Source: an uncultured Fretibacterium sp.
GTDB taxonomy: Bacteria > Synergistota > Synergistia > Synergistales > Aminobacteriaceae
DNA length: 64,000 nucleotides
Direction of reading: 5' to 3'
NCBI RefSeq assembly: GCF_963548695.1
Contig: NZ_CAUUWA010000003.1
Span: forward strand, 1-64,000
Of the stretch, positions 17,443 through 26,808 are shown one piece after another (within the stretch, counting starts at the first letter, position 1; each line of letters begins with the position of its first letter). The translations under genes and the position numbers were made by a program. The notes below the pieces were generated by a model. That model saw nothing but the letters and a program-made list of their open reading frames with translations, searched no databases and had not been told where the DNA came from.

Positions 17443-18552
17443 ATGTTTGGGCGCATTCGTTCCCTGGTCGTCAAGGAGCTCTACGCCGTCCTGCTGGACC
17501 CGAAGACGCGCTTCCAGGTGTTCGTCGGGCCGTTCATCATGCTCTTTCTCTTCAGCTTCGCCATCACCATGGAGGTAAGGAACGCCCCCTTGGCGGTCCT
17601 GAACCAGGACAACGGAGACCTGGGACGCAGGCTCGAGGCGGCCTTCACCGCGAGCCCTGCCTTCACGCACGCCTTCAGCCTGTCGAGCGTCCTGGAGGTC
17701 GAGCCGGCCATCGCCGAGCAGAGGGCGCTGATGGTCCTGCGCATCCCCGAGGGCTTCTCGGCGTCCCTGATGCGCGGCGAGCCGGCCTCCGTGCAGGTCA
17801 TTCTGGACGGGCGGAAGGCCAACGCGGTCCAGATCGCCTACGGCTACGCCGTCTCCATCACGAGCGGCTTTGCCCGCGGGCTCAGGAAGACCCTCACCGG
17901 GGCCGACGCGCTCCTGTCCGTGGAGTCGCGCCAGCTCTTCAACCCAAATCATGACTACCTATGGTTCACCCTGCCGGTGCTGCTGGTGGTGCTGACTCAG
18001 ATGCTGTCCCTTCTCGTCTCGGGCATGAGCGTCGCGCGCGAACGGGAGCTCGGGACGTTCGAGCAGCTTCTCGTCTCACCGCTCTCGCCCCTGGAGATCG
18101 TGGCCGGAAAGGCGCTGCCGGCCGCCGCGATCGCCCTCGGAATCGGAATTGCCATCCACATCCTGGCCCGCACGGTCTTCGGTGTGCCCTGCCTGGGAAG
18201 CCTGGGGCTGCTGACCCTCAGCTTCCTGCTCTTCATCCTGGCCTGCACGGGGGTGGGGCTCTTCATCTCCTCGCTCTGCAGCACGCAGCAGCAGGCGTTC
18301 CTGGGGGTGTTCACCTGCATGGTGCCCTTCGTCCTGCTCTCGGGGTTCGCCACGCCGATCGAAAACATGCCGCACGCCCTGCAGACCCTGACCCTGCTCA
18401 ACCCCGCCCGTCACATCATCGTCATCGCCCTCGGCGTCTACCTCAAGGACGTTCCCCTGCGCGAGGTCACCGTGCAGCTCCTCTGGCTTTGCGGGATCGC
18501 GGCAACGACGCTCGGCGCCGCCGGATGGTTCTTCAAGCGCAGGATACAGTGA
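17443..18552 (+). CDS. ABC-2 type exporter permease, YbhR-like (second)
   Basis: 369 aa, beginning 2 nt after the first permease stop. Same architecture: MLFLFSFAITMEVR near the N-terminus, a periplasmic loop, the conserved VARERELGTFEQLLVSPLSPLEI and four to five further spans, ending in a basic tail (FFKRRIQ). It pairs with the first permease as a heterodimeric channel. No promoter lies between them. Confidence 0.9.
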   Translation: MFGRIRSLVVKELYAVLLDPKTRFQVFVGPFIMLFLFSFAITMEVRNAPLAVLNQDNGDLGRRLEAAFTASPAFTHAFSLSSVLEVEPAIAEQRALMVLRIPEGFSASLMRGEPASVQVILDGRKANAVQIAYGYAVSITSGFARGLRKTLTGADALLSVESRQLFNPNHDYLWFTLPVLLVVLTQMLSLLVSGMSVARERELGTFEQLLVSPLSPLEIVAGKALPAAAIALGIGIAIHILARTVFGVPCLGSLGLLTLSFLLFILACTGVGLFISSLCSTQQQAFLGVFTCMVPFVLLSGFATPIENMPHALQTLTLLNPARHIIVIALGVYLKDVPLREVTVQLLWLCGIAATTLGAAGWFFKRRIQ

Positions 18553-18585
18553 CCGCCCGCCGCGCCGCTCGTTCCCGTTCGGGTT

Positions 18586-18630
18586 GCAAGGGCCTATGGC
18601 CCTTGCCGGGGTTCCGGGGCGGAGCCCCGG
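18586..18630. repeat. Paired-hairpin repeat inside the exporter operon
   Basis: Hairpin A GCAAGGGCC-TAT-GGCCCTTGC (18586-18606), then hairpin B CCGGGGC-GGA-GCCCCGG (18614-18630). B ends 24 nt before the fusion-protein ATG. This is the same A-linker-B arrangement as at 33355, 51972 and 57227, with different but self-complementary stems. Confidence 0.75.
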
Positions 18631-18654
18631 AAGTTGAGAAAAGGAGTCTTTGCC

Positions 18655-19701
18655 ATGAAAAAACGGTTTCTCCTTCTGTTTTTTATTTTCGCGGCCGTCC
18701 TCGGCGTACTTTACGCGACCGGGGAGCTCGAGGGGCTGATCGATCGCTTCCGCGAAAAGGACCCCAACCGGATAAGGCTCTACGGCAACGTAGAGATCCG
18801 GCAGGTGCTCCTGGGCTTTCGCGTCCCCGGCCGCATCGAGGCTATTTACCGCGAGGAGGGCGAGAGGGTGGCGTCCGGCGACCTGCTGGGCATTCTGGAC
18901 CCCGTTCCCTACCGAATCAAGCGGTCGGAGGCCCGAGGGGCCATGCTCCAGGCGAAGGCGGCACTGGACAAGCTGCACCGTGGGTTCCGCACCGAGGAGG
19001 TCCGGGAGGCGGAGGCACGGCGCAACCGGGTCCGGGCCTCGCTGGACCTGGCCGAGAAGGACTATGGACGCATCTCCAACCTGTTCGCCCGGAAGGCCGT
19101 CGCCAAGAGCGATCTGGACCGGGCGGCGTCGCAGCGCAGCGCCCTGAGGGCGGAGCTCGCGGCGGCCGAGAACGCCCTGGCGTTGGTGCGCGAGGGCTAC
19201 CGCAGGGAGGATATCGAGGCGGCCGAGGCAGCCTACGAGACTGCCAGCGCCCGGCTCGCGGAGGCCGAAAACGCCCTATCGGACACGGAGCTCCGTTCCC
19301 CGGCGGAGGGGACCATCCTGACCCGCGTCTCCGAGCCCGGGACCGTCGTGGGGGCGGGCCAGGTCGTCTACGCCCTGGCGCTCGAGCGGCCCATCCAGGT
19401 CCGGGCCTACATCCCGGAGCCGCAGCTCGGCCGGGTCCGGGTGGGGATGCCGGCACGCATCGTCACGGACTCGTCCCCCGAGCCCATCGAGGGCACGCTC
19501 ACCTTCATCTCCCCGACGGCCGAGTTCACCCCCAAGCAGGTGCAGACCGAGGACCTGCGCACCGACCTGGTCTACCGCGCGCGGATCCTGGTGGAGGACG
19601 ACAGGGACGGACGGCTCAAGAACGGGATGCCCGTCACCGTCCTGATGGAGGCCGTCTCGATGGAATCCAAAGAAGCCTCCGAGGGCACGGCGTCACGATG
19701 A
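18655..19701 (+). CDS. HlyD/YbhG-like membrane fusion protein
   Basis: 348 aa from ATG 18655 (AAGGAG upstream). An N-terminal membrane anchor (KKRFLLLFFIFAAVLGVLYA), then a biotinyl-lipoyl-like half motif (NVEIRQVLLGFRVPGRI), a coiled-coil hairpin rich in Ala/Glu/Arg (about residues 100-210), and the second lipoyl half (LRSPAEGTILTRVSEPGTVV). It links the inner-membrane exporter to the outer membrane, which supports a diderm cell. Its stop overlaps the ATPase start (ATGA). Confidence 0.9.
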   Translation: MKKRFLLLFFIFAAVLGVLYATGELEGLIDRFREKDPNRIRLYGNVEIRQVLLGFRVPGRIEAIYREEGERVASGDLLGILDPVPYRIKRSEARGAMLQAKAALDKLHRGFRTEEVREAEARRNRVRASLDLAEKDYGRISNLFARKAVAKSDLDRAASQRSALRAELAAAENALALVREGYRREDIEAAEAAYETASARLAEAENALSDTELRSPAEGTILTRVSEPGTVVGAGQVVYALALERPIQVRAYIPEPQLGRVRVGMPARIVTDSSPEPIEGTLTFISPTAEFTPKQVQTEDLRTDLVYRARILVEDDRDGRLKNGMPVTVLMEAVSMESKEASEGTASR

Positions 19702-21494
19702 GCCCGGCCGAAAAGCGTCCGCCGGCGGAGCGCTTCTCGGACTCGCAGGTCGTCGTCGAGGGGCTGGTCCGCACCTTCGGCCGGCGCATCGCGCTGGACG
19801 GGATCACGGCGCGCGTCGCGGGGGGACGGATCACGGGCCTCGTCGGGCCGGACGGAGCGGGCAAGACGACGCTGCTGCGCCTGCTCTGCGGCCTGCTGAC
19901 TCCCACCGGGGGGCGGGTCACGGTGTGCGGGTACGACACGGCGGCGGACGCTGACGCCATCCATGAACGGGTCGGCTACATGCCGCAGCGGTTTGGGCTC
20001 TACGAGGACCTGACGGTTCAGGAGAACCTGAGCCTGTACGCCGAGCTGCGCTCCGTGCCCTGCGAGGAGCGCGCCGCACGCTACGCGGAGCTCCTCGCCT
20101 TCACCGGGCTCGGCCCCTTCACGGGCCGGCTGGCGGGCCGGCTCTCCGGAGGGATGAAGCAGAAGCTGGGGCTGGCCTGCACGCTGCTCTCCCGGCCGCC
20201 CGTCCTGCTGCTGGACGAGCCGGGCGTGGGCGTGGACCCCCTGGCGCGGCGCGAGCTGTGGCGCATGGTGCGGGAGCTTCTGGCCCCGGACCGGATCGTC
20301 GTCTGGAGCACCGCCTATCTGGACGAGGCGGAGGCCTGCGACACGGTGCTGCTCCTCAACGAGGGTAGGCTGCTCTACGACGGGACGCCGGAGGAGCTGG
20401 CGAAGCGCGTCGAGGGCCGGGTCTTCCTGCTGAGCGGGGCCGGCGGGAGGCGCCGGAAGCTGATCGCCCCCCTGATGGAGTGCAAGAGCACCCTGGACGC
20501 CGTCATCCAGGGCTCGAGCGTACGGGTCCTGACGAGCGACGACGGCACGGAGCTGAGGGGGAACCTGGACGCCCTCTCCCGTGAGGCCGGGATCGTCACG
20601 GCGTCCGGGGCCCCGGCCGGGCTCGAGCTCGGGCCGACGCCGCCCCGCTTCGAGGACGCGTTCATGCAGCTTCTGGGCGGGGCCCGGCGCGGCAGCGGTG
20701 CGGTGGCGGAGTTCTTCGGGGAGAAGGGGACGGGCGGCGTCTCCGTGGAGGCGCGGCACCTGACGAAGCGGTTCGGGAGCTTCACGGCGGTGGACGACGT
20801 CTCCTTCTCTATCGAGCGGGGCGAGATCTTCGGCCTCCTGGGGCCCAACGGGGCCGGGAAGTCCACCACGTTCAAGATGATGTGCGGGCTGCTTACCCCC
20901 ACGGAGGGCAGCTGCTCCGTGTCCGGCCTGGACTTCAGGATGGCGCCCGGCGCGGCGAGGGCGAAGCTGGGCTACATGGCACAGAAATTCTCGCTATATG
21001 GGGACCTGACCGTGCTGCAGAACCTGCGATTCTTCTCGGGCATCTACGGTCTGAGGGGCGGAGCGGCGGTGGAGCGCGTGGTCGAGACGTTCGACCTGAG
21101 GCCCTATCTCTCCTCCCGAGCGGGCTCGCTGCCCCTGGGCTTCAAGCAGCGCCTGGCTATGGGCTGCGCCGTGATGCACGGGCCGGACGTCCTGTTTCTG
21201 GACGAGCCGACGAGCGGCGTGGACCCCGTGACGCGGCGTGAGTTCTGGACCTGCATCAACAGCTTCGCGCTGAAGGGCGTCACCGTGATGGTGACGACGC
21301 ACTTCATGGACGAGGCGGAGTACTGCGACCGCATCGCGCTGGTCTACCGCGGCAGGACCATAGCCTCCGGTCCCCCCGACGCGCTCAAGGCCTCCGTGCG
21401 GACGGACGAGCGCCCCGACCCCACCCTGGAGGAGGCGTTCATCGCCCTGATCGAGCGTCAGGACGCGGCGGGGGCCGCCGTCCCGAAGCCGTGA
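19698..21494 (+). CDS. Double ABC ATPase of the exporter, YbhF-like
   Basis: 598 aa with two nucleotide-binding domains in one chain. Domain 1 (about 20-240): GPDGAGKTT, LSGGMKQK, LLLDEPGVGVDP and STAYLDEAE, with no H-loop His. Domain 2 (about 355-580): GPNGAGKST, signature degenerate as LPLGFKQR, LFLDEPTSGVDP and THFMDEAE with the His intact. The same asymmetry is found in E. coli YbhF, so it is a family trait. Energises the two permeases upstream. Confidence 0.92.
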   Translation: MSPAEKRPPAERFSDSQVVVEGLVRTFGRRIALDGITARVAGGRITGLVGPDGAGKTTLLRLLCGLLTPTGGRVTVCGYDTAADADAIHERVGYMPQRFGLYEDLTVQENLSLYAELRSVPCEERAARYAELLAFTGLGPFTGRLAGRLSGGMKQKLGLACTLLSRPPVLLLDEPGVGVDPLARRELWRMVRELLAPDRIVVWSTAYLDEAEACDTVLLLNEGRLLYDGTPEELAKRVEGRVFLLSGAGGRRRKLIAPLMECKSTLDAVIQGSSVRVLTSDDGTELRGNLDALSREAGIVTASGAPAGLELGPTPPRFEDAFMQLLGGARRGSGAVAEFFGEKGTGGVSVEARHLTKRFGSFTAVDDVSFSIERGEIFGLLGPNGAGKSTTFKMMCGLLTPTEGSCSVSGLDFRMAPGAARAKLGYMAQKFSLYGDLTVLQNLRFFSGIYGLRGGAAVERVVETFDLRPYLSSRAGSLPLGFKQRLAMGCAVMHGPDVLFLDEPTSGVDPVTRREFWTCINSFALKGVTVMVTTHFMDEAEYCDRIALVYRGRTIASGPPDALKASVRTDERPDPTLEEAFIALIERQDAAGAAVPKP

Positions 21495-21622
21495 CGCGGG
21501 TCCGGCCGGCGTGAGACGGGCCCGGGACGGCCCCGTCCGCAACCCGGCAGTCCTCTTCGGTCTCTCCGCTTTTTCCGTGGCCCTGGCAACAGACGCCCTC
21601 CGCCCTTCGTGTCAGAATAGGT

Positions 21623-21662
21623 CCCATAAAGTTGGCTTGAACCAACTTTATGGGATTTTTTG
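21623..21662 (+). terminator. Intrinsic terminator of the exporter operon
   Basis: 13-bp stem CCCATAAAGTTGG/CCAACTTTATGGG, loop CTTGAA, then a T-rich tract. An additional palindrome CCCTGATT-GA-AATCAGGG follows at 21679-21696, between this terminator and the next gene, and could be an operator. Confidence 0.88.
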
Positions 21663-21707
21663 GTTGTCGGGAGCCTGTCCCTGATTGAAATCAGGGTTTG
21701 CTTCCCT

Positions 21708-21752
21708 GGAGAAATGCTTGGAGAAATGGTGGAGGAATGGTGGAAGAATGGA
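21708..21752 (+). repeat. Tandem 11-12 bp units made of Shine-Dalgarno plus ATG
   Basis: GGAGAAATGctt, GGAGAAATGGT, GGAGGAATGGT and GGAAGAATGGA in a row, directly before the true GGAGG and ATG (21764) of the binding protein. Each unit looks like a miniature ribosome site. Unlike the modC array, 11 nt is not a multiple of three, so the ATGs are in different frames. Confidence 0.7.
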
Positions 21753-21763
21753 GGTCGATCGAG

Positions 21764-22867
21764 ATGAAGAGGTGTAAGAGGCTCCGTTCCCGGCTTGTTA
21801 GAGCTGTGGTGGTCCTTGCCGTGGCGCTGACCTGGCCGGGGAGCTCGGAGGCGCGGACGGTACGGGACCACCTGGGCCTCGACGTGGATCTGCCCGAGAA
21901 GATCGAGCGCATCGCCGTCGTGGCGCCGCTGCCGCTGGCCTCGGTGGTCGCCGTGTATCAGGGAGGCGACGTGAGAAACCTGGTGGGGATACCGCCGGAC
22001 CTGCTCAACACGGCGCGGCGCTCCGTGCTGGGGAAGTACGCGCCCGGCCTGCTCTCCGTGTCCAGCGACTTCTACAAGGGAGGGTCCCTGAACATCGAGG
22101 AACTGCTGAACCTGAAGCCAGACGTCGTCTTCTACTCCGGCGCCGTTCACACGGAGACGTACAAAAAAGCGGGGATCCCCGCGGTGGCCTTCACCCACCC
22201 CAACATCGGCGGATCGGTCAGCACGCTCCGCACCCTGGAGATGTGGCTGGACCTCATGGAGCAGGTCCTGGGCGGGGAGAACAAGGCCAGGGGCATCGTC
22301 GCCTACGGCAGGGAGGTCGAGGCGGAGATCGCCCGGCGCGTCCGGGACATTCCTCGGGAGAAGCGCGCCAGGGTCCTGATCCTGAGCAACTACAACGATA
22401 CGGCGATCAGCGTATCGGGCCGGAAGACCTTCGGGGAGTACTGGTGCGACGCCGTTGGAGCCGTGAACGTGGGACTGGACGTCGGGAAGAAAAACGTCAA
22501 CATGGAACAGATCTACGACTGGGCGCCCGACAAGGTGTTTCTGACGACGTTCACGGCCCTGGTCCCGCAGAACCTGTACGACAACACGGCGGGCCCCGGT
22601 CACGACTGGAGCCACGTCCCTGCGGTCAGAAACCGGGACTGCCACAAGTTCCCGCTGGGCATGCACCGCTGGTGGCCGCCCTGCACCGATACGCCCCTGG
22701 CCCTGTGGTGGTTTGCGAAGGCGGTCTACCCCGATCTTTTCGAGGACATCGACATCCCCCTGAAGGTGAAGGAGTACTACGGCAGATTCTACGGCATGGA
22801 GCTCACGGACGGGGAGGTCGAAAAGCTCCTTTCACCCGGGGCCGAGATGCGGCGGGACTTTTTCTGA
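21764..22867 (+). CDS. BtuF/FepB-type periplasmic binding protein
   Basis: 367 aa with a signal peptide (LVRAVVVLAVALTWPGSSEA). Class III binding-protein features: PLPLASVVAVY, NIEELLNLKPDVVFYSG, then a long linker helix and VLILSNYNDTAISVSG in the second lobe. Such proteins carry ferric siderophores, haem, cobalamin or nickel chelates. No permease or ATPase lies next to it, which is unusual. Start 21764 follows GGAGG; earlier ATGs lie inside the small tandem repeats. Confidence 0.85.
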   Translation: MKRCKRLRSRLVRAVVVLAVALTWPGSSEARTVRDHLGLDVDLPEKIERIAVVAPLPLASVVAVYQGGDVRNLVGIPPDLLNTARRSVLGKYAPGLLSVSSDFYKGGSLNIEELLNLKPDVVFYSGAVHTETYKKAGIPAVAFTHPNIGGSVSTLRTLEMWLDLMEQVLGGENKARGIVAYGREVEAEIARRVRDIPREKRARVLILSNYNDTAISVSGRKTFGEYWCDAVGAVNVGLDVGKKNVNMEQIYDWAPDKVFLTTFTALVPQNLYDNTAGPGHDWSHVPAVRNRDCHKFPLGMHRWWPPCTDTPLALWWFAKAVYPDLFEDIDIPLKVKEYYGRFYGMELTDGEVEKLLSPGAEMRRDFF

Positions 22868-22937
22868 TGCCGTCCCGAGGCGCTCCGGGCTTTCGTTCTT
22901 GACCGAGTGCGGGTTTTGAGCAAAGGAGGATTTTCGA

Positions 22938-23428
22938 TTGAACATGAGTGCGGATTTTTTTGACGCGATCCTGAACCGTCCGGATCCGAACCTCTCCGAG
23001 TCCGAGGACTTCTGGGACGCTAAGGCCGAGCCCTTTTTCGCCTGCAAGCGAACCTACGGCACGAGCCTGACGGACCGGGTGGTCCGATACCTCTCCGACG
23101 AGGGGATGCTTGGTCCGGGGGCCTCCGTCCTGGACGTCGGGTGCGCCTATGGACGCTACGCCCTGCCCTTCGCCGCAGCCGCGAGGGACGTGACCGCCGC
23201 GGACATCTGACGGGGACGGAGTGGCGAAAAGTCTTCGAGGAGTGCGGCTTTTCCGGCCTCAAGGTCCGGGAGGGGCCCATCACCCTCATGAGCTTCAAGG
23301 GAATGATTTACGACGAAGGGCTCTGGGGCGCGATGCGGATCTTCCTGAACGGGCGGAAGAAGGAGAATCGGGAGTTCTTCGGGCGGATGTCCGGTTTCTT
23401 CAATGCCGTCGTCGGCACCAAGGCCTGA
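22938..23428 (+). pseudogene. SAM methyltransferase pseudogene with an internal deletion
   Basis: The 5' part (22938-23210) encodes a normal N-terminus with SAM motif I (SVLDVGCAYGRYALPF) and ends at TGA straight after DVTAADI. Right after this, in another frame (about 23211-23428), comes a plausible C-terminus (TEWRKVFEECGFSGL to FFNAVVGTKA). Around 100-170 central residues are absent. AGGAGGA precedes the TTG start. This looks like a deletion junction near 23209, not a selenocysteine codon, since the frame after TGA gives no protein-like sequence. Confidence 0.8.
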
Positions 23429-23463
23429 GCGGGATCCCTGCGGAGATTGCCGACATACGCGAC

Positions 23464-23502
23464 AAAAGGGAGGAAGCGGGATTTCCCCGCCTCCTCCCTT
23501 TT
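23464..23502. terminator. Bidirectional terminator between converging genes
   Basis: 17-bp stem with one mismatch, AAAAGGGAGGAAGCGGG against CCCGCCTCCTCCCTTTT, loop ATTTC. A and T runs on both sides serve the pseudogene and the leftward gene ending at 23527. Confidence 0.85.
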
Positions 23503-23526
23503 CGTACCCTTTCACATTGCCATCCC

Positions 23527-25173
23527 CTACCGCATCAAGGCGTAGCGCTCGACGGGTGCGAAGGCATCGGTGAACGCCGGGACCGAGGCCTGGAAACCCT
23601 CGAGCCACTGATGCTCCAGCAGGCTCACGACGGCGGGCTCCGGGACCGGCGGCACGGCGGGCAGCTCCCGAGACCGGAAGGCCACGATCATCAGGTTTTG
23701 CCGGGACAGCGCATACCTGGGGTCGGAGGCGGACGCCGGGAAGATCAGGAGTCTTGGAAATACCGAATCAAGCGCAGCATAAATTCCGTGGAACACCCCG
23801 CTGCGGGGCCCCTGTAGCGAGGCGATGACGTTGACGATCAGCACCCCGTCCGGCCTTAACAGCTCGTACATGCGCTGCGCGGCCTCTACCGTCGTCAGGT
23901 AGAAGGGGATGGAGTACCACGACCCGAAGACGTCCATGAAGACGGCATCATAGGAGCCCTGACGTCCGGGGTCCCGCGCCTCCCGATTCAGGAACGCCCG
24001 CGCATCCTCATGAAAGATGCGCAGATGCGGGTCCTCCGGGATGGAAAAATAGCGCCGCGCCGCCTCCGTGATGCCGGGGTCCAGCTCGACGACGTCGAAC
24101 GAGACCCCGGGACGCTCCGCCAGGACATGTCGGGGCACGCAGTAGCCCCCGCCGCCCAACATCAGAATATTTTTCGTGTCGGGCTTGAAGTGGAAGGCGA
24201 GGTCGTAGAACTTCGTGTAGTCGCTCACGAGCTCGTTGGGATCGTCCGTGTACATCAGGGACTGCGCGCCCTGCGGGTCCGTCATCAGAATCCGGACGCG
24301 CCGCCCATCCGCCTGATTGCTCTCCACGATGGAGATGTGATTGTAAGGCGTATCGATATGCATGCCCACGGGCGTCATCGGCAGCCCTCCCTTTGCCGCG
24401 GACACGGTGGCCGCGGCGAGCAGGAACAGGACCGGGAGGGTGATCCTCCAGGCTGACAGGCGGAGCAGCAAGGCCAGAACGGCCAGGACCGTCGCCAGCA
24501 TCAGGAGGATGACCCCCGACGGGGCGAGGGAGATCAGGATGAACCCCCCCAAAAAGGTCCCCAGGATGCTGCCCGCGGACGAGAGCGCCGAGAAGCGTCC
24601 CACCGTCCCCCCGGAGGTGTCGACGTCGTCCATCGCGAGGCGGACGACGAAGGGGGAGACCATGCCCAGGAGCAGGCTTGGGATGGCGAAGATCAGCAGG
24701 GCCGCGAGGACCGACACCAGGTAAAGGTTCAGGTCCAGCCCGCCGAGGAACGAGAGCACTGCGTTGCCCGCCCACGCCAGGCAGCCCGTGCAGACCGCGG
24801 ACAGGAGGACGATCCGTGCCAGCACGCGGCGCTCCGGGCGCCGGTCCGCCAGAAGCCCTCCCGCCCAGTTGCCCGCACAGAGGCTCGCCATGACAACCCC
24901 GATCAGGGCCGTCCACACGACCAAGGACGTCCCAAAAAAGGGCGCGACGAGGCGCGAACCCGTCATCTCCAGGACCATGACCCCCGCACCGCACAGGAAA
25001 GACGTGGCCTCCAGCAGCCCAAAGCCCCGGCGCGTTGGGCTGGGCGATTCTGCGGCTCCAATCTTTTTCAAGGTAAAGGGGAACGCCTCCTCCTTCTCTT
25101 TCTCCTTCTTCAGTTCCATATTCTCATCCACAAGCGGATGTTGTCCGGTGGACTTCCGATTTTTAGCTTTCAT
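23527..25173 (-). CDS. Membrane-fused spermidine synthase-like protein
   Basis: 548 aa. Residues about 50-270 form a transporter-like membrane domain with seven to eight spans (SFLCGAGVMVLEMTGSRLVAPFFG is the family N-motif). The C-terminal half is a spermidine-synthase fold: ILMLGGGGYCVPRHVL, FDVVELDPGI, HEDARAFL and DAVFMDVFGSW. Such fusions are widespread, and true polyamine synthesis is not proven for them. The N-terminal 40 residues are charged and poorly conserved; translation may start at the Met of MELKKEKEKE instead. Confidence 0.88.
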   Translation of the reverse strand: MKAKNRKSTGQHPLVDENMELKKEKEKEEAFPFTLKKIGAAESPSPTRRGFGLLEATSFLCGAGVMVLEMTGSRLVAPFFGTSLVVWTALIGVVMASLCAGNWAGGLLADRRPERRVLARIVLLSAVCTGCLAWAGNAVLSFLGGLDLNLYLVSVLAALLIFAIPSLLLGMVSPFVVRLAMDDVDTSGGTVGRFSALSSAGSILGTFLGGFILISLAPSGVILLMLATVLAVLALLLRLSAWRITLPVLFLLAAATVSAAKGGLPMTPVGMHIDTPYNHISIVESNQADGRRVRILMTDPQGAQSLMYTDDPNELVSDYTKFYDLAFHFKPDTKNILMLGGGGYCVPRHVLAERPGVSFDVVELDPGITEAARRYFSIPEDPHLRIFHEDARAFLNREARDPGRQGSYDAVFMDVFGSWYSIPFYLTTVEAAQRMYELLRPDGVLIVNVIASLQGPRSGVFHGIYAALDSVFPRLLIFPASASDPRYALSRQNLMIVAFRSRELPAVPPVPEPAVVSLLEHQWLEGFQASVPAFTDAFAPVERYALMR

Positions 25174-25344
25174 GAACGATCAGACCCATCACTAAAACCC
25201 ATCATCATAACCGTCAGCACCTCTCGAAGAAACGGCAAAAAGCCATTCGACCGAAAGTTTCCCAAAAGTCCCTGCCTCCGGCAAGGCACGCCTCCCATTC
25301 TACCAGAGGCGAGCTGCCAGAGGTGAGGAAAAGTGTGGAAACGC

Positions 25345-26808
25345 TCAGCGCGTCCAGGTCCCCGGCACGAACAGGAGGATCACGGCGAAGAGCTCGAGCC
25401 GCCCGGCCAGCATGCAGAACGAGAGGATCCACTTGACCCCCTCGGGCAGCCAGGAAAAATTTTCGGCCGGCCCCAGCGAGGCAAGCCCCGGCCCCACGTT
25501 GCCGAGGCAGGCGACGACCCCGGACAGGGAGGCCACGAGGTCCAGCCTGGGGTGCCCAAAAGCGGTCAGCATGAGGGTGGAGAGGACCAGGATGGCGATG
25601 TAAAGCATAAAGAAGGCCGTGACAGAGCTCAGGGATCGTATCGAGACCACCCGACCGTTGACCCGCGTGTTGACGATCGCCCTGGGATGCAGCAGGCTGC
25701 AGACCTCGGCGCGAATCTGCCGCCCCAGAAGCAGGAAGCGCACGACCTTGCATCCTCCGCCGGTGGAGCCCGCACAGGCCCCGACGACCATCAGCAGAAG
25801 CAGGAGGAAACGGGCGAACTCCGGCCACAGGTCGTAGTTGGCCGTAGCGAACCCCGTGGTGGTCATCAGGCTCACGACGTGAAAGGCTGCGGTGCGCAGA
25901 GCCGGCTCCACCCGATCGAAGAGGTCTTGGCGAAGCAAAAAAAACGCGATGGCGGTCGATGCCGCAACGGCCAGAACGGAGTACCAACGCAGCTCCTCGT
26001 CTCGAAGGGCCCCGCGGAAGCGTCCTGTGAGCATCAAAAAATGCAGGGAGAAGTTGATCCCGGACATGAACATGAAGACGATGATCACCCACTCGATGTA
26101 GGCGCTCTGGAAATGGCCCACCGAGGCGTTCTTCGTCGAAAATCCCCCCGTGGCGATGGTGGAAAAACTGTGGTTCAGGGCGTCGAAGAACCCCATTCCT
26201 CCAGCGGTCAGGAAGGCCGTCTCCAACACGGTCAGCAGGACATAGACGCCCCAGAGGTAGAGGGCCGTCTGCTGGACCCTCGGGGTGATCTTCTCGGGCG
26301 TCGGGCCGGGAACCTCCGCCTTGTAGAGCTCCATCCCCCCGACCCCGAGGAAGGGGAGCACGGCGAGGCTCAGGACGATGATCCCCATCCCGCCTATCCA
26401 GTGCGTCAGGCTGCGCCAGAGAAGAAGCCCCCCGGGAAGCCCCTCGACATCCGCCAGGATGGTGGCGCCGGTCGTGGTAAACCCCGACATGGTCTCAAAG
26501 AATGCGTCCGCGTAGGTCGCCGTGGCGCCCGAAAGCAGATAGGGCAGGGCCCCGACGGCAGAGGCAATCACCCAGGAGAACCCCACAACGGCGATGGCCT
26601 CGTGGATGCCCAGCTGCTGGTAGTCGGCCCTGCGCTTTCCGGCCAGGAAGAAGCCAAGACTGACCAGCAGGCCGACGACAAGGGAGGCGAGGAAGGCGAG
26701 CCGGCCTCCGGCTCCGTCATAGACCGCCAGGGCCAGGGGGAAGAACATGAAGAGGGAGACGATGAGGGAGATGAGCGAGAGCATCCGAAGGACGATACCC
26801 AGCCTCAT
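25345..26808 (-). CDS. trkH: TrkH-family potassium uptake channel subunit
   Basis: 487 aa, with four M1-P-M2 repeats. The four filter loops are visible: TMSGFTTTGATIL, FSTIATGGFSTKN, LMTTTGFATANYD and CLGNVGPGLASLG, each with the filter Gly. Length is normal. Its ATG overlaps the TGA of trkA by 4 nt, so the two are coupled. Forms the membrane pore, gated by TrkA. Confidence 0.95.
   Translation of the reverse strand: MRLGIVLRMLSLISLIVSLFMFFPLALAVYDGAGGRLAFLASLVVGLLVSLGFFLAGKRRADYQQLGIHEAIAVVGFSWVIASAVGALPYLLSGATATYADAFFETMSGFTTTGATILADVEGLPGGLLLWRSLTHWIGGMGIIVLSLAVLPFLGVGGMELYKAEVPGPTPEKITPRVQQTALYLWGVYVLLTVLETAFLTAGGMGFFDALNHSFSTIATGGFSTKNASVGHFQSAYIEWVIIVFMFMSGINFSLHFLMLTGRFRGALRDEELRWYSVLAVAASTAIAFFLLRQDLFDRVEPALRTAAFHVVSLMTTTGFATANYDLWPEFARFLLLLLMVVGACAGSTGGGCKVVRFLLLGRQIRAEVCSLLHPRAIVNTRVNGRVVSIRSLSSVTAFFMLYIAILVLSTLMLTAFGHPRLDLVASLSGVVACLGNVGPGLASLGPAENFSWLPEGVKWILSFCMLAGRLELFAVILLFVPGTWTR

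Noticed and set aside
19698..21494. Missing H-loop His and odd signature in the double ATPase as signs of inactivation
   Set aside because: The same asymmetry is present in YbhF, so it is normal for the family.
23205..23215. In-frame TGA of the methyltransferase read as selenocysteine, since yedF is in the window
   Set aside because: The frame after TGA is not protein-like, whereas another frame gives a good C-terminus; deletion/frameshift explains it better.
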